Notes under the pieces: generated by a model
The model's input: only the letters and a program-made list of their open reading frames with translations
Database searches by the model: none
Told to the model about the DNA's origin: nothing
Source of the DNA: a virus
Direction: 5' to 3' (one strand)
DNA: 46,827 bases
IMG/VR virus record: IMGVR_UViG_3300042691_014641
Span: 1 to 46,827 of that record
Program-made: the position numbers and the translations under genes
Shown: in pieces, positions 9,301 to 17,717 of the stretch
Layout of the letters: every line of letters starts with the position of its first letter
Position numbering within the stretch: position 1 is the first letter of the stretch

Positions 9301-10259
9301 TGTTTACGGTCCTTCAGGTCGTGTTCAAGGCGGTTTGGGGCGCCATATCCTGGGGCATTAAGAACTTCGGATCGATCTTCTCGACGGTGTTCGGTGTAGT
9401 TAAGAGTGTCTTCTCGACGGTGTTCGGCTTCTTAAAGAGCATCTTCGACACCGTGTGGCCGTACATTACTACAGGCGTCAACATCGGCGTTGGCGCGATA
9501 ACAACAGCGTTTGGTTTCATAAGCAGCGTATTCAGCACGGTGTTTAACGCTCTCAAGCCTGTGTTTGAGCCTATATGGAACGCCATAATCGGAGCGATCG
9601 ACCTAGGCGTTGGGATAATCAGTGGCCTATTCGACAAGATTGGGTCTGCGTTTGCAACCGTGTTTGGCACTCTTGCTGGCATAGTCTCGTCTACTTTTAG
9701 TGGTGTAGTTAGCGTCATCGAAGGAATCATCAACGCAGTCATTGGTGGAGTTGAGTGGGGTATCAACCTTGCGATTACAGCTATAAACGGTTTGATCTCG
9801 GCGTACAACGCTATTCCGTTGGTTGACAACATCGACAAGGTCACAAAGATCACTCTTGAAAGAGTTGACATCGATGGGTCGAACGCCAGAGCTGCAGCGG
9901 CAGGGAAAGCGGCGTCGGAGTACTACAGATCTCGAATTGCCGCCAACACGACATACGGCACTAATGACAGCGGGCGCTACGACACTAGAGCGCGCCCGAT
10001 GGCACTCGGCGGCACCGTGTCGCCGACACCTGGCGGCGTGCTTGCTGTCATTGGTGAAGCCGGACGTCCAGAACGTGTTGAGCCTCTTGACCCAGACGGT
10101 CTATCAAGGCGCGACAAGGCGATGATCGAGTTTCTTTCCGGCGGCGTCAAAGGTGGGATCACCATGAATGTCTACCCGTCCGAAGGAATGAATGAAACCG
10201 AACTTGCGTCGAAGATCTCTAGAGAGCTTGCACTCCAACTCCGCAGAGGCGCCGCGTAG
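6321..10259 (+). CDS. Tape measure protein
   Basis: A 1312-residue tail-length ruler, the longest complete gene here, starting at ATG 6321 after a strong AGGAGGTG. Order of parts: basic N-terminus; hydrophobic segment at about 42-95; long charged coiled coil at about 113-285 (AEERLTKARQEA, AQERLEEARK); central alpha region; hydrophobic membrane-like segment at about 630-705; then a long run of Phe/Val-rich helical repeats with recurring VF-x-x-I/V-K motifs; and a C-terminus with GGTVSPTPGG, AVIGEAGRPERVEPLDP, typical of actinophage tape measures. At the usual 0.15 nm per residue the tail would be about 200 nm. No lysozyme or peptidase domain is evident. It follows the chaperones as expected. 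Confidence 0.9.
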   Translation: MAIVGTAYIKIKAITTDFRREADQAYEAFRRMTIQGYAFGPAIAVAVGGLSSMVSGLTALTSQVAAALPSLIVLPSIFSAIGQAAITAKMAFSGIGAAMKSLTKKGGGGGGDNSKRVEEAERRLAEVLEQNREALARANDRLTEAEERLTKARQEASESLQQLNFDAEDAALSEKKAAIELEKARETLARVQDLPPNSRARREAELAYQEADLNMRRAKDRNADLAEETEKRNKLGIEGQEEVVQAQKAVQEAVDARAKAELDALKRLIEAQERLEEARKGSGGGSSADAEALNKLSAEARAFAEYLVSIQPKLVELRHAAGKELFGPLTFALDNLVTNLFPALQPILQKTGKALGKSALDFSKIVTEGKNLEELTRITDTNADTTGKLGIVFGNLYDIMLSLLDAADPLIRRFTDWIVTLTTGWKETRELRNQTGELRNTFTRAGDIAAQLGRALGKNGLFGAIMNIGKAASGPGSGGEMLLDTFEKSMKKFDEFTKKLLDDGSLKQFFIDASENFSKISTLIVEIVKEFLKLGDDESIGKTADALVPLAGTIGDVFEILQKAAPAMGEFVTKLGEFLSLFAESQSIEMFFGTLETVLDILIKIFSNDMIRKIALQVAMIIGVSKALSVVGRIGRFVFMAIGGAFGKIAFVFRVLGVLLKGVIGYFKLLRLGIMLLGVGGGVATGITIAIAALYAAIALAIVYSQKLRDALKELWEKVLAKLKDAFDDIKGVLDEVFGAMGVGSISIDKFKNAFRAFGDFLAEYWVPYIERFVMPLIDGIKFGIMSFIYTIGAVINAFKAVYEIIRGVFSLLTGDVDGAKKHFGKAFGSIGNTIEFAFKSIVNTFKAAFNIMRALLTPFITIVLGLVEILKPVFNAIWGIIKGVIDLIIKYVQFMFNFWKGVFNKIWPIVNKAMQPVLFVFKTFFNVVKTVLGVIFNVFKTVFSAFMVVARPVFEILRVLFVNVFRIFMKGLEIFKVLFMMVFNIVKAIFIGVFTVLQVVFKAVWGAISWGIKNFGSIFSTVFGVVKSVFSTVFGFLKSIFDTVWPYITTGVNIGVGAITTAFGFISSVFSTVFNALKPVFEPIWNAIIGAIDLGVGIISGLFDKIGSAFATVFGTLAGIVSSTFSGVVSVIEGIINAVIGGVEWGINLAITAINGLISAYNAIPLVDNIDKVTKITLERVDIDGSNARAAAAGKAASEYYRSRIAANTTYGTNDSGRYDTRARPMALGGTVSPTPGGVLAVIGEAGRPERVEPLDPDGLSRRDKAMIEFLSGGVKGGITMNVYPSEGMNETELASKISRELALQLRRGAA

Positions 10260-10294
10260 GTTATGATTGTAAAGATGATTGAAATGGAGAACTC

Positions 10295-10918
10295 GTGACA
10301 ACGTATCTAATTAACGGATCAACGCAGATACCAGAAAACGGCGACGCAAACTGGGGCACCACGCTGAACACCGCTATTCAAGAGATAGACAACCGCTTCG
10401 TCTACTCATCTGGTGCTGCTGAGTATCAACTTGCCGGGACAATGTTTCACTACCTTGCCGCAGACCGCAGCGGTATCACGACAACTGCCACAAATCCGTT
10501 TGGTGTCTCGCCGAACCTTGAGCTTAATCATCTCTACACGTTTGAATACTTTCTGCGGTTGAACAACTCTTCTACAGGAGCGATCACTCTTGGCTGGGCA
10601 TCAACGGCCGCGACCGAGTTTCAGGCCGAGGTAGTAGTTTCACTCGAGACGGTCGCAGGCTCATCTACGTCGATGACAGGTTTCAACCAGTTCAACTCTA
10701 CCGCGAATAAGGCGATCACCGGCGGAAACACCGCCGCTATTCAAGTGATCAGAATTCGTGGCATGGTTCTTAAGGGTACGGCAACAGCAAGGTTCCCTCT
10801 GCAGGTCTCAGTGGCCTCTGGCACGGTGACACCGAAGGACGGAAGCTGGCTGAGATTCGTTGACCTCGGTCTTTCGACGAGCGGAACCACGAACATCACC
10901 TACGGAGACGTAGCCTAG
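10295..10918 (+). CDS. Virion protein of unknown role, fibre or tip-like
   Basis: A 207-residue protein from GTG 10295 (ATGGAGA upstream). It opens with TYLINGSTQIPENGDANWG, a start I associate with phage fibre and baseplate-periphery proteins, followed by beta-rich sequence (YTFEYFLRLNNSSTGAITLG, SLETVAGSSTSMTGFNQFN, VIRIRGMVLKGTA) resembling a jelly-roll or lectin-like sandwich. It lies between the tape measure and distal tail genes, so it is probably part of the tail tip. No catalytic motif is seen. Exact role unknown. Confidence 0.5.
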   Translation: MTTYLINGSTQIPENGDANWGTTLNTAIQEIDNRFVYSSGAAEYQLAGTMFHYLAADRSGITTTATNPFGVSPNLELNHLYTFEYFLRLNNSSTGAITLGWASTAATEFQAEVVVSLETVAGSSTSMTGFNQFNSTANKAITGGNTAAIQVIRIRGMVLKGTATARFPLQVSVASGTVTPKDGSWLRFVDLGLSTSGTTNITYGDVA

Positions 10919-10934
10919 TCAGGGCTGAACTTCG

Positions 10935-12152
10935 ATGGCAGAGTACACCGGTTTGTTGACGTACGGGAGCGGAGCCTATGGCTCTGGGCCGTACATCGAC
11001 AGCGTTTCTCAGAACAGAGAAACAACAAACGTAAACAAGACACTCATTCCGGAGCCGCCGCCAGTATTCACTGGAATGAAGCTCCGAGAAGACGTGCTAC
11101 TCGGCGATCTCATACTAAACAGACTCGACGCAAACAACGTTCTTTGGGTGTGCACAGACATCATTGGTTGGTGGGAGCACCCAGACCCCGAGATTCCCGA
11201 CATTCCGCGTGGTTGGGGAGACGGCTCGTTCGACGCTTCAGGCCGCTGGGCGGCACGCCAAATCACTCTCAACGGGTCTTTTCTAACACCTGGGCCTGAT
11301 CTAATGCCGGCAGCAAGAGCCGAATTGATCAACGCTACCAGTCTTGTTAGATCAGGCGCGTGGCTGAAGACCAAGGAATCTCCGACACGCGCTGCCTTCG
11401 TTCGCCTAAGCGGTAAGCCAAGCATTCAAACCGTAAACGCGCGCGGAAGAACCGACTTCTCGATCGGACTTCGTGCCGCTGATCCGATCAAGTACTCGTG
11501 GAATGACTCGGACCCAGACGGTTACGACGTAGTCAACCTAGCGTGTGCAAACTCATCTACGCTGGCAACCGGTGCAACTACGATCGAGAACGTCGGAAAC
11601 ATCGAGGTACCTTTGTTCATTGAAGTCACCGGCCCTATCGTTGGCCCGGCGACGATAGCGAACAGCGCGAACACTCAGGTCCTGACGATCGTTGAACCGC
11701 TGCGAGCCAGCGAAACAGCGACTGTCACCTTTAAGCAGATCGTAAACTACGTCATAACACTGACACTTAGCGCGGCGCATACGATAGTCGAGGGCGACTA
11801 CGTCACCGTCTCCGGCATGGGAGCTCCCTACGATGGCGTAGTTTTGATCACTGGAGCAAACTCCGGTGCCGGCGTCTACAACATCAGCTACACGAACACG
11901 ACGACCCAGACCGTGTCAAACACGGCGGCTACAGGCACCGTGTCACGAAACGCAGACGTTCTTGAGATAGACACGTACACTCACGAAGTTGCGTTGAACG
12001 GTGAGACGATCGGCGCCCGCGTAAAGATCGACACTCTTACAGATTGGTTGACGCTTTCTTCAGGTGACAACCCGATACAGTTCACAGACGAAGGCGACGC
12101 CACGTCCGACGCGTCCATGGTAATTTACTATAGGTCGGGTTGGATCGGTTAG
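10935..12152 (+). CDS. Distal tail (Dit-like) minor tail protein
   Basis: A 405-residue protein starting at ATG 10935. Residues about 45-210 fit a siphovirus distal tail protein: LREDVLLGDLILNRLDANNVLW, then GSFDASGRWAARQITLNGSF and RADFS-like strands ending in DFSIGLRAADPIKYSW. It would form the ring joining tube and tip hub. The rest is a galectin-like beta region with VNLACANSSTLATGATTIENVGN, then a copy of the recurring virion module (about 11740-11940; ITLTLSAAHTIVEGDYVTVSG). It sits between tape measure and hub genes, the conserved place for Dit. Confidence is good for the class, moderate for the exact name. Confidence 0.7.
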   Translation: MAEYTGLLTYGSGAYGSGPYIDSVSQNRETTNVNKTLIPEPPPVFTGMKLREDVLLGDLILNRLDANNVLWVCTDIIGWWEHPDPEIPDIPRGWGDGSFDASGRWAARQITLNGSFLTPGPDLMPAARAELINATSLVRSGAWLKTKESPTRAAFVRLSGKPSIQTVNARGRTDFSIGLRAADPIKYSWNDSDPDGYDVVNLACANSSTLATGATTIENVGNIEVPLFIEVTGPIVGPATIANSANTQVLTIVEPLRASETATVTFKQIVNYVITLTLSAAHTIVEGDYVTVSGMGAPYDGVVLITGANSGAGVYNISYTNTTTQTVSNTAATGTVSRNADVLEIDTYTHEVALNGETIGARVKIDTLTDWLTLSSGDNPIQFTDEGDATSDASMVIYYRSGWIG

Positions 12153-12184
12153 CCTTGACAAAGAAACAGAGATGAGAGACAGAC

Positions 12185-14602
12185 ATGACAGGGTTCGACC
12201 CCACCGCACCGAAGTATAGATACTTTGTAACAGATCTGCTGTCTAACTCTCTTCTTGCCGAAATTCCTTTTCAAGGCGTTTCGTACGAAAGATCGCTAAA
12301 GAGCGCCGGCAAGTTCAGCGGCAACATCGCCGTCATCGATGAAACCGATGCGTTGAACCTGTATGAAAACACGATGCCAGGCAAGACGGGGTTGTACGTC
12401 GTTAGGGACAACGAATGCGTCTGGGGCGGCATCATCTGGAGCAGATCGTACAGTCTGACCGAAAAAAGTCTGTCGGTTCAGGGCGCTGAATTTACAAGCT
12501 ATCTGTATCACAGAAATATCTGGCGCACGTTCAGCCACGACTTTGGCGCCACGGCGGTCAAGTCAACTGTAGGCGGTCTTACCGTAGTGACCCTTAGCAG
12601 CGGATCGTACGACTTTACAGCAGGTGCGCCTGTAAAGCTTGAGTTCTACGATGTCTCAAACTTCACATACAACGGCTACTACACCGTTCTTGCGTCTGGC
12701 CTTACGGACACGTCATTTGCTGTAAGCATTCCAAGCCTGCCGGTCGGTACGTACGCATCTACGACCGTCAAGGTCAGAGTCGACACCTATGATTATACGC
12801 GTGAGCTTCTCACAGAGATGCAGGTTGACTTCTCGAACATTCAATTTCCAAACTCGGAGCTGCAGCCTGGAGTTAGAAACGAGTTTGCCGTATCAACGAG
12901 AGCGTTGACAGACAACGTAGTCACGCTAACAACCTCATCAGCTCATGATCTTAGCGTTGGCCAGACCGTTGATGTTGAAAATATTGGCGCAAGTTTTGAC
13001 GGCAGCTACACCGTCACGGCGACAACTACAAATACCGTTTCATACGCAAAAACAGCAACAAATGTCGTAAGCGCGCCAACTTCTACGGCAATTGCCACGG
13101 TGACTAAGAAAGAGCTGGACGCGACAACTGGTCTTGTGACTCTTACTACGTCTTCAAGCCACAGCTTTTCTGTCGGGCAGTACGTAGATATCGAGAACGT
13201 AGACGACCCGGCGGCGGCGTACGCAACTTTTGATGGTAGACATTTGATCAACTCAACGCCTACGTCGACAACGTTTACGTACTACGTCTACGTCGCGTCG
13301 AGCGAGGTGTACGAAGCGACGATAACGAGTATAACGCACCCGATGATTGAAAGCACGGCTCACGCGTTTGGCTTGTTCTGGTATTTCTGCGACTCGATAG
13401 TGCCGTTTAAGGCTGGAGACACGGTAACGATTACGGGTGTTGATCCCGCCGCGTATAACATCACCGGGACAGTTTACAACGTAGACACAGAAACTAAAAA
13501 GGTATTCACCATACTCAACGCGGGTACTCCTGCCGCGTACGTGTCTGGTGGAGAAGTCTCCGGCCACATTACTATCACGGCAGATAACGCATTTTCTGTT
13601 GGCGACAAGGTAAGCATCGCCGGTGTGACGCCAAGTTCTTACAACTCCAGCGAAGAAACGGTGACGATTGCGACTTCAACGTACTTTGCTATCGCGAGCT
13701 CGAACGTAGATGAGTACGATAGCGGGGGATCTGTTAACCTAATCGTACCGTTGGCAGGGTCGGCAACCGTTACTCCTCGTCTCTTCTCAAACACCTATGG
13801 CCCGTTCCCTGGAAACTCAGACATCGGTATCGACTTTTCTACTAACGACTACAGCGGCGTTACGATCGACAACCGCACGTACAGAGGATACGAACTGCGA
13901 TCAATTGGCGAAGAACTTGACGAGTATTCTGACACCGTAGATGGATTTGAGTACCGAATCGACTGCGCGTACGATCCGACGACTTCAACGTTTACGCGAA
14001 CATTTGTGCTGCTGCCGATCAACGTGCCAAATCCGCCGGCGCCAGGCGAGGTGTCGCCACTAAGTCGTTTTGGCGCTGATGAACTCGTTTTTGAGTATCC
14101 CGGAAACATAAATACCGTTACCATGGATGAGTCAGCAGAAAACGCTGCAACAAGATTTTTTGTTGTCGGAAACATCAGTGATCTTGGAGACGAAGCTAGC
14201 CAACCGTACGCTGTAGCGTCCGCGACAGACCTGTTGAACGCGGGGTGGCCAATTCTTGATGAGTCGCAGACACGTCAGGACGCCTACGCTGAAAATCAAC
14301 TGTACGACTATGCGCAGCGCTATCTAAGTGAGTTTAGACCGCCCGTTACCGATCTAAAGATCGGCGTAAACGGTAGCATCGCTCCTGTTGTTGGTACGTA
14401 CGCGCCGGGGGACTGGTGTGCCGTCATCATCTACGACAACTTTGTACAGATGAGAATGTCAAGTGATCTCGAGATTCGAGACGACATTCTTGTAAGAAAG
14501 ATCGAGAACATCAAGGTAAGAGTTCCAGACGGCGTAGCGTTCCCAGAAGAAGTTGAACTGCTGCTGTTTGCCGAGTGGGAGGTTGACAAAGTTGGCGAGT
14601 AA
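12185..14602 (+). CDS. Tail hub (Tal/gp27-like) protein with tandem beta modules
   Basis: An 805-residue protein starting at ATG 12185. The N-terminus (RYFVTDLLSNSLLAEIPFQGVSYERSL, then GLYVVRDNECVWGGIIWSRSYS) and the C-terminal half (GYELRSIGEELDEY, then LYDYAQRYLSEFRPPVTDLKIGV) match the minor tail protein that forms the hub below Dit. Between them, about 12560-13745, the hub is interrupted by some five tandem versions of the recurring beta module, each with a V-TLTTSSAH / SVGQ-VDI / FDG pattern and differing spacing. A hub without these would be near 450 residues. No peptidase or lysozyme domain is visible. It overlaps the start region of the next gene. Confidence 0.7.
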   Translation: MTGFDPTAPKYRYFVTDLLSNSLLAEIPFQGVSYERSLKSAGKFSGNIAVIDETDALNLYENTMPGKTGLYVVRDNECVWGGIIWSRSYSLTEKSLSVQGAEFTSYLYHRNIWRTFSHDFGATAVKSTVGGLTVVTLSSGSYDFTAGAPVKLEFYDVSNFTYNGYYTVLASGLTDTSFAVSIPSLPVGTYASTTVKVRVDTYDYTRELLTEMQVDFSNIQFPNSELQPGVRNEFAVSTRALTDNVVTLTTSSAHDLSVGQTVDVENIGASFDGSYTVTATTTNTVSYAKTATNVVSAPTSTAIATVTKKELDATTGLVTLTTSSSHSFSVGQYVDIENVDDPAAAYATFDGRHLINSTPTSTTFTYYVYVASSEVYEATITSITHPMIESTAHAFGLFWYFCDSIVPFKAGDTVTITGVDPAAYNITGTVYNVDTETKKVFTILNAGTPAAYVSGGEVSGHITITADNAFSVGDKVSIAGVTPSSYNSSEETVTIATSTYFAIASSNVDEYDSGGSVNLIVPLAGSATVTPRLFSNTYGPFPGNSDIGIDFSTNDYSGVTIDNRTYRGYELRSIGEELDEYSDTVDGFEYRIDCAYDPTTSTFTRTFVLLPINVPNPPAPGEVSPLSRFGADELVFEYPGNINTVTMDESAENAATRFFVVGNISDLGDEASQPYAVASATDLLNAGWPILDESQTRQDAYAENQLYDYAQRYLSEFRPPVTDLKIGVNGSIAPVVGTYAPGDWCAVIIYDNFVQMRMSSDLEIRDDILVRKIENIKVRVPDGVAFPEEVELLLFAEWEVDKVGE
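12560..13745 (+). repeat. Five tandem diverged copies of the virion beta module
   Basis: Within the hub gene, protein-level repeats lie at about 12560-12780, 12895-13105, 13120-13330, 13335-13560 and 13565-13740. Shared features are a T(L/I)T strand, an F/L-S-V/A-G-D/Q turn, a V-I/V-x-G/N-V strand, a Y-N/D-G-x-Y/H strand and a closing F-T/S-Y strand. Copies two and three are closest. Boundaries are estimates. Confidence 0.6.
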
Positions 14603-15509
14603 TCTTAGAAGAAGCAGACGTACTTTTGGCCAGAGGTTTCTTGAAACAGAAACAAAGGTTTCATCTATTGTCAGACGCGGTACCCCTACGCGCATCGGAG
14701 CAAGAGTAGTTACTTCAGACAACATAGCGCCAGGCGCTATTACCGCACTGACCCTTAGCGCAGAGCTAAACGAAAACGTCGCGTCTATTCAAGCAAGCGC
14801 GAACGGCAAGAACGTCATCTACAGACAGCCAAGCGAGCCGACGGGTGGCAACTATAAGTCTGGCGACATCTGGTTTGACACAGACGACGACAATAAGTTC
14901 TATCGCTATCAGGAAGATCCCGTCAGCCCCGGCTGGGTCGGGTTTACACTGGGTGACAATGCCCTTGACAGCATCAGCGCTAATAAGATCACCGCCGGGA
15001 CGATCGACGCGAGCGTTATCACCGTCTCAAACATCAACGCTGCCAACATCACAACGGGAACTCTCACCGGCATAATTTTGTCAGGCAACACGATCGTCGG
15101 TGGCACGATCACGATCGGCTCCGGTACGACGATCTTCAAGGCAGATACCAACGGTATCTATCTTGGAAACTCGACGTTTGCCAGCGCGCCGTTTAGGGTT
15201 ACACCCGCCGGCTCGATGACGTCTACTACCGGATCTGTTGGCGGTTGGACGATCGGCGCGTCTTCGCTATCGTCTGGTGCGTTAGACGAACTAGGCAACG
15301 CGTACCTAAACACAAATGGAAGCGCTTGGTTCTCTGTTGGAGTGCTTACACCACTCGTTGGCGGCTACCTCGGACCTACAAGAACTTCAGGGTCAGCAGG
15401 CACGACGATCATCTCTATCTCCGGCGGTACCAGTGGGTTCTTAAGAAATATCTCGTATGGCGCGACTAAACCAACTGCCCCGGCACCAGGCGACATTCAC
15501 TTTAGTTAG
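14592..15509 (+). CDS. Minor tail protein, tail tip
   Basis: About 305 residues. I prefer TTG 14592, nine bases after GGGAGG, to TTG 14583 or 14553; all are in frame and overlap the hub gene end. The start is basic (SNLRRSRRTFGQRF), followed by a segment with SDNIAPGAI and LNENV, then GNYKSGDIWFDTDDDNKFYRYQ, and a run of LDSISANKITAGTIDASVITVSN-type repeats ending in TGTLTG. This KITAGTIDA repeat is typical of siphovirus tip proteins and host-specificity proteins that trimerise. The C-terminus has SAGTTIISISGG and a PAPGDIHF ending. It probably lies at the tip, next to the hub. Confidence 0.6.
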   Translation: MASNLRRSRRTFGQRFLETETKVSSIVRRGTPTRIGARVVTSDNIAPGAITALTLSAELNENVASIQASANGKNVIYRQPSEPTGGNYKSGDIWFDTDDDNKFYRYQEDPVSPGWVGFTLGDNALDSISANKITAGTIDASVITVSNINAANITTGTLTGIILSGNTIVGGTITIGSGTTIFKADTNGIYLGNSTFASAPFRVTPAGSMTSTTGSVGGWTIGASSLSSGALDELGNAYLNTNGSAWFSVGVLTPLVGGYLGPTRTSGSAGTTIISISGGTSGFLRNISYGATKPTAPAPGDIHFS

Positions 15510-15521
15510 CGAGAACTAAGT

Positions 15522-17717
15522 ATGGCACTTGAAGTTTGGAACGGGTCGTCGTGGGCCTCGATGTCAGATCCGGAGATCTGGAACGGGTCTGCGTGGGTCA
15601 ACATCAACAAAGGCCAGGTGTGGGACGGCACCAACTGGGTAACTTTCTATCAAAGAAACTCAAACGAAACGTACAGTGATCTCGATACCGTCGATAAAAC
15701 ACTCACGTCGATCAAAATTGGAGTCAACCACACCGGAACCGATAGACGTCGTGCCGTCGTGTGGATTGACGGGCAGTTTTCTACGACAAACCAAACTACA
15801 AGCGTATTTACGTCGAACATGGTGTCGTCGAACACGTCAGCGCAGTTAAACTTTACCGGTCTTACCCGCGGCACTACCTATGAATTTGACTCGTACATCG
15901 AGTATCTAGACTCGAGCAACAACGTCATTTCGACGGGGCCGTCGATGCTCGTTCTCCACGAGGACACGACACTTGACTACGTCAAGACCATACCGACGAC
16001 TCCGGTAAACACCGGCACGATTACCTCGACAAGTCTTTCATTTTCGTCATCGTCAAACGCAAACTACTCGATCAACGGCGCGACGGCGTACATTCAGTTT
16101 AGGCTATACGACTACCCCGGTGGAACTCTTCAAGACACGGTCAACAGCACGAATCTGCCGTCAAACGACACCACGACGTCCAGAACTGTGACGTTTACAG
16201 GGCTGAGCTACAACACCGCATATTATTGCACGGCAAGAACTTATTACGGGTCTCCAGTGTCTGGCTATAGCGACGACAGCGACCCGTCAAACGTCGTTTT
16301 AACCTACCCGCTTCATACTCCGTCTACTCCAGTGAAGGTCGACGGGTTCACGAGCGACACTGTTCTTACGATGGCGTCAGATGGTAACGCATACAACAAC
16401 GGCAGCGCTTATATGCAGTGGGAGCGTAGCTCAAGAACTGCCGGCTCGAGCGGATCATGGACCGTGGCTACTTTCACTGACTCGGGGAATCTTCTCACCA
16501 ACGACGCAACTACTCGAAGCGTCGCATACGCGTTTTCAGCGAATCAAACAGACGAGTACCGTTTTCGTGCCCGTGTCTACTACTCGACTCTTGGAGTCTA
16601 CGGTCCGTACAGTTCGTACTCTGCAACAGTAAGACCAAAGCTCTGGGTTAGAACCTACATACCGTCGTTCTCAGGCTACGCTGCAGCAAGTCAGACTTCA
16701 TATTTTTCTTCTGCGATCTTCGCGAACTCAAGCGAAAACGGCGCCGCAGAAGACTATCTTTCGTCAGACAACAACTCCGGAACGCAGTGGGAGGCCTACC
16801 CATATAAGACGGTGTCCGGCACTGCAACCAGGGTGAAAAATCTAACGTACTTTGAAAGATCTGCTGGCTTTGCTACAAATGTTTACTACATTGGCGATAC
16901 TTTTGACTTTGACCCAGCGTACCCTAACGTAGCTACGTCTGTCACGTCGCTAGCTTACGGTATCGACACGCTTACTCTTCAAAAAGGCGGCAACGTACGA
17001 GTAGTGTTAGACAGCTCGAGCAGAATCGGTCTTGAACCTGGAGACGACGTAAGAATTGTCGGCAGCAGCAGCTCTGTGTACAACCAAGCGTATCTAGTGT
17101 CGTCTGCGGCTGGCGCAATTCTAACGTTGACGCCTTTTGACAACGCTATATCTAGCCCATCAAGCGCGAGCGGTGGGTCTCTACGTGTCGATCAATCAAG
17201 AGGGATAGACACGAGTGTTTTTGGCGGAACCAGTGCTAGAACTAGTTCAGGGACAAACTTCGTCAGCAGAACTGACTCTGACTACCCGTACGACGTTCCG
17301 TTCTCAGCGGCGTTTGGCACCGTCTCATACACGGTAATCACATCAACAAAGGTAGCTAAAACTTCAAGTGACGATGACTTTGTGAGTATCCTATTTAGAC
17401 CGATACTACCAGCAGGATACCGTGACGCGACGCTTGAAGGTGTTGCTATACAGATCGGTTCAATAGCGGCTAGCAGAATTCAAGTGTACATGAACGGCAC
17501 AGGTTCTGGCGATCTAAAGTTTGACTCCGGTGGTTTTGGGACGATCGCAAACGGTTGGATATATCTGTCTGGATTTAGTCTCACTCCTACATACGCGGAC
17601 TATTATTTCTACATTAAGGCAAACGTGTTTCCCGGGTACTTCTCTGGAGACGGGCTGTACTACTCGACGATTAAAGAAATACAGCTACGTTATAGCTACG
17701 AGACATTGACTGGATGA
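15522..17717 (+). CDS. Tail fibre-like protein with FN3-like domains
   Basis: A 731-residue protein starting at ATG 15522. The first 45 residues hold three short repeats around WNGSSW, WNGSAW and WDGTNW. Three fibronectin-III-like domains follow (about 50-165, 165-270, 270-385), best seen in FTGLSYNTAYYCTARTYYG and the SGYSDDSDPS ending. Then come a joint region, a further beta module at about 16940-17190 (SSRIGLEPGDDVRIVGSS) and a C-terminal sandwich with VAIQIGSIAASRIQVYMNG. Such exposed domains suggest a receptor- or surface-polysaccharide-binding appendage. The last bases overlap the next start (ATGA). Confidence 0.6.
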   Translation: MALEVWNGSSWASMSDPEIWNGSAWVNINKGQVWDGTNWVTFYQRNSNETYSDLDTVDKTLTSIKIGVNHTGTDRRRAVVWIDGQFSTTNQTTSVFTSNMVSSNTSAQLNFTGLTRGTTYEFDSYIEYLDSSNNVISTGPSMLVLHEDTTLDYVKTIPTTPVNTGTITSTSLSFSSSSNANYSINGATAYIQFRLYDYPGGTLQDTVNSTNLPSNDTTTSRTVTFTGLSYNTAYYCTARTYYGSPVSGYSDDSDPSNVVLTYPLHTPSTPVKVDGFTSDTVLTMASDGNAYNNGSAYMQWERSSRTAGSSGSWTVATFTDSGNLLTNDATTRSVAYAFSANQTDEYRFRARVYYSTLGVYGPYSSYSATVRPKLWVRTYIPSFSGYAAASQTSYFSSAIFANSSENGAAEDYLSSDNNSGTQWEAYPYKTVSGTATRVKNLTYFERSAGFATNVYYIGDTFDFDPAYPNVATSVTSLAYGIDTLTLQKGGNVRVVLDSSSRIGLEPGDDVRIVGSSSSVYNQAYLVSSAAGAILTLTPFDNAISSPSSASGGSLRVDQSRGIDTSVFGGTSARTSSGTNFVSRTDSDYPYDVPFSAAFGTVSYTVITSTKVAKTSSDDDFVSILFRPILPAGYRDATLEGVAIQIGSIAASRIQVYMNGTGSGDLKFDSGGFGTIANGWIYLSGFSLTPTYADYYFYIKANVFPGYFSGDGLYYSTIKEIQLRYSYETLTG

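Noticed and set aside
9823-10125. Basic 100-residue frame within the tape measure end
   Set aside because: It is a shifted reading of the same strand inside a recognised gene with no ribosome site.
6321-10259. Possible lytic enzyme inside the tape measure
   Set aside because: I found no lysozyme, transglycosylase or peptidase motif, only coiled coil and hydrophobic helices.
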